This document shows positions 60,869-64,000 of a DNA stretch of 64,000 nt, piece by piece (position 1 is the stretch's first letter; every line of letters begins with the position of its first letter). The stretch is taken from the NCBI GenBank assembly GCA_014925825.1, contig JACGCK010000178.1, positions 27,558 to 91,557 on the forward strand, given 5' to 3'. Made by a program: the position numbers and the translations under genes. The DNA is from Pholiota molesta (lineage: Eukaryota > Basidiomycota > Agaricomycetes > Agaricales > Strophariaceae). The notes under the pieces are model-generated. The model did not search any database and had not been told where the DNA came from. It saw only the letters and a list, made by a program, of their open reading frames with translations.

Positions 60869-61901
60869 ATGCCTGATTCCCCCTTTGAAAGCCACCGCGC
60901 ACAGGTAAGCGCCCGCACACGCACCCGCGCCCGTCCTCACAGCCTCCCGCAGCTCGCCGCCAGCCTCGCCGCCGTCGCCGAGTCCATGCGCAACTGCGCG
61001 CAGCTCGCAGATTCCTTCGCCAAGATCGTCGGCGACTCGGCATACTCGCAGGAAGCCGCTGACCTTTTGCACGGTACGTCCCCTCCCCCCGCACGCGCCC
61101 CCAGGCTCAGGCGCGCCAACAGACACGCTCAAAGGCAAGGGCCGGGCCCACGCAACAGACGACGACGGCCCCAAGAAACGCAAGCGCAATACCAAGCCCA
61201 AGGACCCCAACGCCCCCAAGCGCCCCGCCTCCTCCTACATCCTCTTCCAGAACGAGGTCCGCAAGGAACTCAAGGAGCAGAACCCCAACCTCTCCAACTC
61301 GGACCTCCTAGGCTTGATCTCCGAACAGTGGAAACAAATGTCCGATGAGCAGAAAGAGGTACGTCGCGTCGCGCGTCCCTACCATTCATGCCACATTCAT
61401 GTCACCAACCACGCGTCGCTGTAGACGTACAACCAGGCCATGAAGACCGCCAAGGCCCAGTACTCCGCTGAGAAACAGGCCTACGATGCACGCACCCCTG
61501 AGGAAATCGAGGCCGCCAACGCTGCTGCCGCCGCTGCCCAATCGGTATGTTGACGTTGATCCATCCTTCCGTCGCGTTTTTTTTAAACCGCAACTCATCA
61601 AATGCGGTGTCATTAGCTCAAAAAGGCAAACGCAAAGCCTCGCGGCCCTAAGCCCGCCAAAGATACCGCAGCTGCCGCTCCGCCGCCCAAAGCGCGCGCA
61701 GCCGAGGCGTCCCCCAGCCCCGATAGCTCTGAGGAGGAAGAATCGGAAGAAGAGGAGGCGCCACAGCCGCGGACAAAGCATGCCCAGGCCGATACTGAAT
61801 CCAGCGAAGAGGAGGAGGAAGAGTCGGAGCGTTTAACGAAGAAGCGACGGGGACCCTCCGTGCAGCCCAAGGAGAAAGCCAAAAAGAGCTCAAAAGCGTA
61901 A
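60869..61901 (+). CDS. HMG-box DNA-binding protein
   Basis: Chromatin-associated DNA-bending protein. Exon 1 encodes MPDSPFESHRAQ. A helical N-terminal segment follows (LAASLAAVAESMRNCAQLAD). A basic stretch (PKKRKRNTKPKD) leads to one HMG box: PNAPKRPASSYILFQNEVRK, LLGLISEQWKQMSDEQKE and TYNQAMKTAKAQYSAEKQAY. The C-terminus is Lys/Ala/Pro-rich with acidic Ser-Glu clusters and ends KKSSKA at 61901. Introns are short and in phase. It resembles Nhp6/HMO-type fungal HMGB proteins with an added N-terminal helix and acidic tail; the precise orthologue is not assigned. Confidence 0.9.
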
Positions 61902-62448
61902 CCCGTGCCGGTGGAAACGAACGAAAATATTACTCACCACGGCGACAATATCAATTGCAGGGCATGTTTAATAGGCGATTACACATGGATTTGGCACTGG
62001 TTTGGATCTAATACCAACGCGGCTGAGGCTTTCTCCTCTTGTTTTATTTCTTTTTCTATCCTACCGTTGTTATAATGCCTGTCTCACCCATACTGTTTTT
62101 ATATTACTGTAGGGTTGTACCGACCTATTCCGTATGCTTTGGTATTTTTGACGGTGTCACGATATTTTTGCTGGGACACCGATAATCATAATTCAATCCA
62201 TTCAATGCGCTTCCAATGTGGTTTTCGAGTCATCGCGATGTTTCTGGGCCTTCCGGAGTGGATGCGAGCGCCGTAATGCCCGCAAGTAAGCAGGCTTGGT
62301 TGCTGATTCAGAGCAAGCTCAAGCGCGAGTTACGACATTTTGCATAGCCGGCTCGGCATCGGGACTGCGTGATCCTGTGCAGTGTCCGGGCTCCGATATA
62401 AGCCTCTCCTAACAGAAGGCTTCCTCCACACTCTTCTCCTTATCCTCC
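61902..62448. other. Intergenic
   Basis: 3' flank of the HMG-box gene and promoter of the WW-domain gene. A CT-rich run lies just before the next start (about 62403-62447). Confidence 0.5.
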
Positions 62449-63676
62449 ATGGCGTCCCCTCCTCCCTACCAGTCGAATCCAGACACGCGCCCCCTCCCCG
62501 AGGGCTGGATCGCACAGTACGACCAGAAGTGCGTCTCCCATCTTCTCCCGATGCATGCGATCGCCAAATTGATGCCCGCCCATCTGCGTGCAGCTACAAG
62601 ACATGGTGAGCCCCCCGCCTCCGCCCTCCGCCTGCAGGATCCCCGCTCACACACCCCGCGATCACACGCAGGTTCTACGTGAACACCCGCGCGACGCCGC
62701 CCATGACGTCCTGGACGCACCCCATGGGCCCGCCGCCGCCCCAGCCGCAGTACGCCCCGCCGCCCACCGCGCCGCCCGCGAGGAGCGGCAGCCCGTACGG
62801 CGGGGGCTACGGTGGGTCCAATGGCTACAACGGGCCCCCAGGAGGCCGCGGCGGGTACGAGTACAACAACGGCAACGGCGGGGCGGGGGCGGGTACGGCG
62901 GGGGCTATAACAACGGGGGCTATCCCCAGCAGCAGGAGGGCGGGGGCGGGTACGGGGGCTACGGGGAGCAGTACGGCGGGGGCCGGGGCGGGGGCGGGTA
63001 TGCGCAGGGCGGCTACGGCGCGGGCTCTGCGCAGGGCGGCCTGGGCGGTGGGAAGGGCCTCGGTGCGTCGCTGTTCCTCCGTGATCCTGTGTTTCTCCGC
63101 GCAGGTCCTAACTAACGCTCCTCTTTCCTTCTCAATTTATCGATCTATCTCTTACTTGCGCATATCGTGTGCTGCTTTTGTTCTTTTTAGGAGGTCTACT
63201 CGGCGGCCTGATGGGCAAGCACAGCAATAAAATAACGGGGGGAGGGTTTAGCGGGGGTGGTGGTTACGGCGGAGGGGGTTATGGCGGAGGATACCCCCAG
63301 CAGCAGCCCCAGGTCATATACCAGCAGGCGCCGCAGAAGAAGTCCGGCATTGGGATGGGCACCGTCGCTCTAGGAGGTACGCACCGCATGTCGGCCTGGA
63401 TGCCTGAGGGGTTCTCAACTACCTTGGGTTTTCGGGCGCTGTGCTATTTTCTAAGATCAGTCGTCATTGACACCCTGTTTGTTTGCTTTTTGTAGCTGGT
63501 GCAGGTCTGCTGGGAGGTCTGCTTATCGAGGATGCGATTGATAATTCGTACGATCAAGGCTTCGATCAAGGAGGTAGGAAATCTTATCAAACTTCGCTAT
63601 GTATACTCAACTGACATTGTTGACCTCTGCAGCGGAGGACTTTGGAGGCGGCGACGGCGGCGGCGATTTTTTCTAA
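62449..63676 (+). CDS. WW-domain, glycine/tyrosine-rich protein
   Basis: The start is MASPPPYQSNPDTRPLPEG. One WW domain (W in PEGWIAQYDQ; second W in ATPPMTSWTHP), which binds proline-rich peptides, is assembled from three exons; the middle one is only 12 nt (62594-62605). Pro-rich, then Gly/Tyr/Gln-rich low-complexity sequence follows (GGGYGG, YPQQQ repeats). Hydrophobic GLGGLLGGLMG and AGAGLLGGLLIEDAI segments resemble glycine zippers. The end is DFGGGDGGGDFF at 63676. The frame changes once in a GC run (about 62872-62896); one added G restores the Gly/Tyr pattern. The composition suggests a phase-separating or membrane-tethered scaffold, but the function is unknown. Confidence 0.85.
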
Positions 63677-64000
63677 ACTTCTAATTGACATCTCGACGCG
63701 AAATTCATCGGCCAACGATCCAACCGCGAAATCCCACAACGGCCGCGCGCCATCCAGCGTTTTCCTGTCCTATCTTGTTCTGCGTGACCGTTTCTGCGCT
63801 GATTCCTCCATTCTCTTGGTGTTCTCATCCTGTCCAGCGCTCGCGCTGGGGTTTTTTTTTGACAGTGTGTACACAATAGCATCCTCTCTCTTCCCTTGAA
63901 TCCTCAAATCTCTCGCTCTCGGTTTCCTTTTGCAGTCTATTTTCTTTTTGGTGCTGGACGTGCTACTTGTCTTTACCAATTCCCATTTCTTATGTTATGT
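63677..64000. other. Right edge, no gene supported
   Basis: 3' flank of the WW-domain gene. Small frames on both strands have no recognisable content. Confidence 0.5.

Noticed and set aside
1..64000. CRISPR array, rRNA, integrated virus or complete transposon
   Set aside because: No regularly spaced repeats, no rRNA-like blocks, and no integrase, transposase, reverse transcriptase or capsid-like protein in any frame I read.

Overview
This window looks like nuclear DNA of a mushroom-forming basidiomycete (Agaricomycetes). Genes are packed about one per 2.5-3 kb on both strands. Most are split by many GT-AG introns of roughly 45-75 nt. The gene set is fungal: an Unc104-type kinesin, a cyclopropane-fatty-acid synthase of the Cfs1 type linked to fruiting in Coprinopsis, eIF5B, Spt4, Rad16, Icp55 and an expanded family of single-exon F-box proteins. 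There is no bacterial operon structure and no CRISPR array, rRNA or convincing tRNA.

Layout: 1-5979 (+) kinesin-3, cut by the left edge; 6826-8637 (-) cfs1-like synthase; 8638-11566 largely empty; 11567-12499 (-) ARL2 GTPase and 12789-17242 (+) eIF5B, divergent; 17596-20060 (+) APC amino-acid permease; 20061-23792 gene-poor; 23793-24946 (-) small basic membrane protein; 25508-28272 (+) class-3 (diacylglycerol) lipase; 28920-31591 (+) conserved protein, probably mitochondrial and helical-repeat; 32310-34174 and 34906-36664 (+) tandem F-box paralogues; 37373-39194 (+) DEAD-box RNA helicase; 39898-40413 (-) SPT4; 40533-42494 (+) unrecognised, disrupted coding sequence ending in a coiled coil; 42631-44777 (-) ICP55-type aminopeptidase P; 45244-47717 (-) cytochrome b5/acyl-CoA dehydrogenase fusion; 48598-52486 (-) RAD16; 52696-54145 (+) and 54680-56491 (-) two further F-box proteins; 56928-60667 (-) PNUTS-like TFIIS-N/CCCH protein; 60869-61901 (+) HMG-box protein; 62449-63676 (+) WW-domain glycine-rich protein.

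The genes are mostly independent housekeeping functions: transport along microtubules, translation initiation, transcription elongation, nucleotide-excision repair, lipid and mitochondrial metabolism. I see no metabolic cluster. Three divergent pairs share short promoter regions of 289, 209 and 201 bp.

Two properties stand out. First, many genes are broken by frame changes, and every one can be explained by bases missing next to short homopolymers. They are dense at 26-43 kb and absent from several long genes. Assembly deletions are the leading explanation, so most 'broken' genes here are probably intact in the organism. Second, the splice structure is rich in very short exons (7, 11, 12, 17, 17, 19, 20, 21 and 21 nt), several inside catalytic or binding motifs. 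One apparent GC-AG intron interrupts a zinc finger. I did not find a clearly new multi-gene system.
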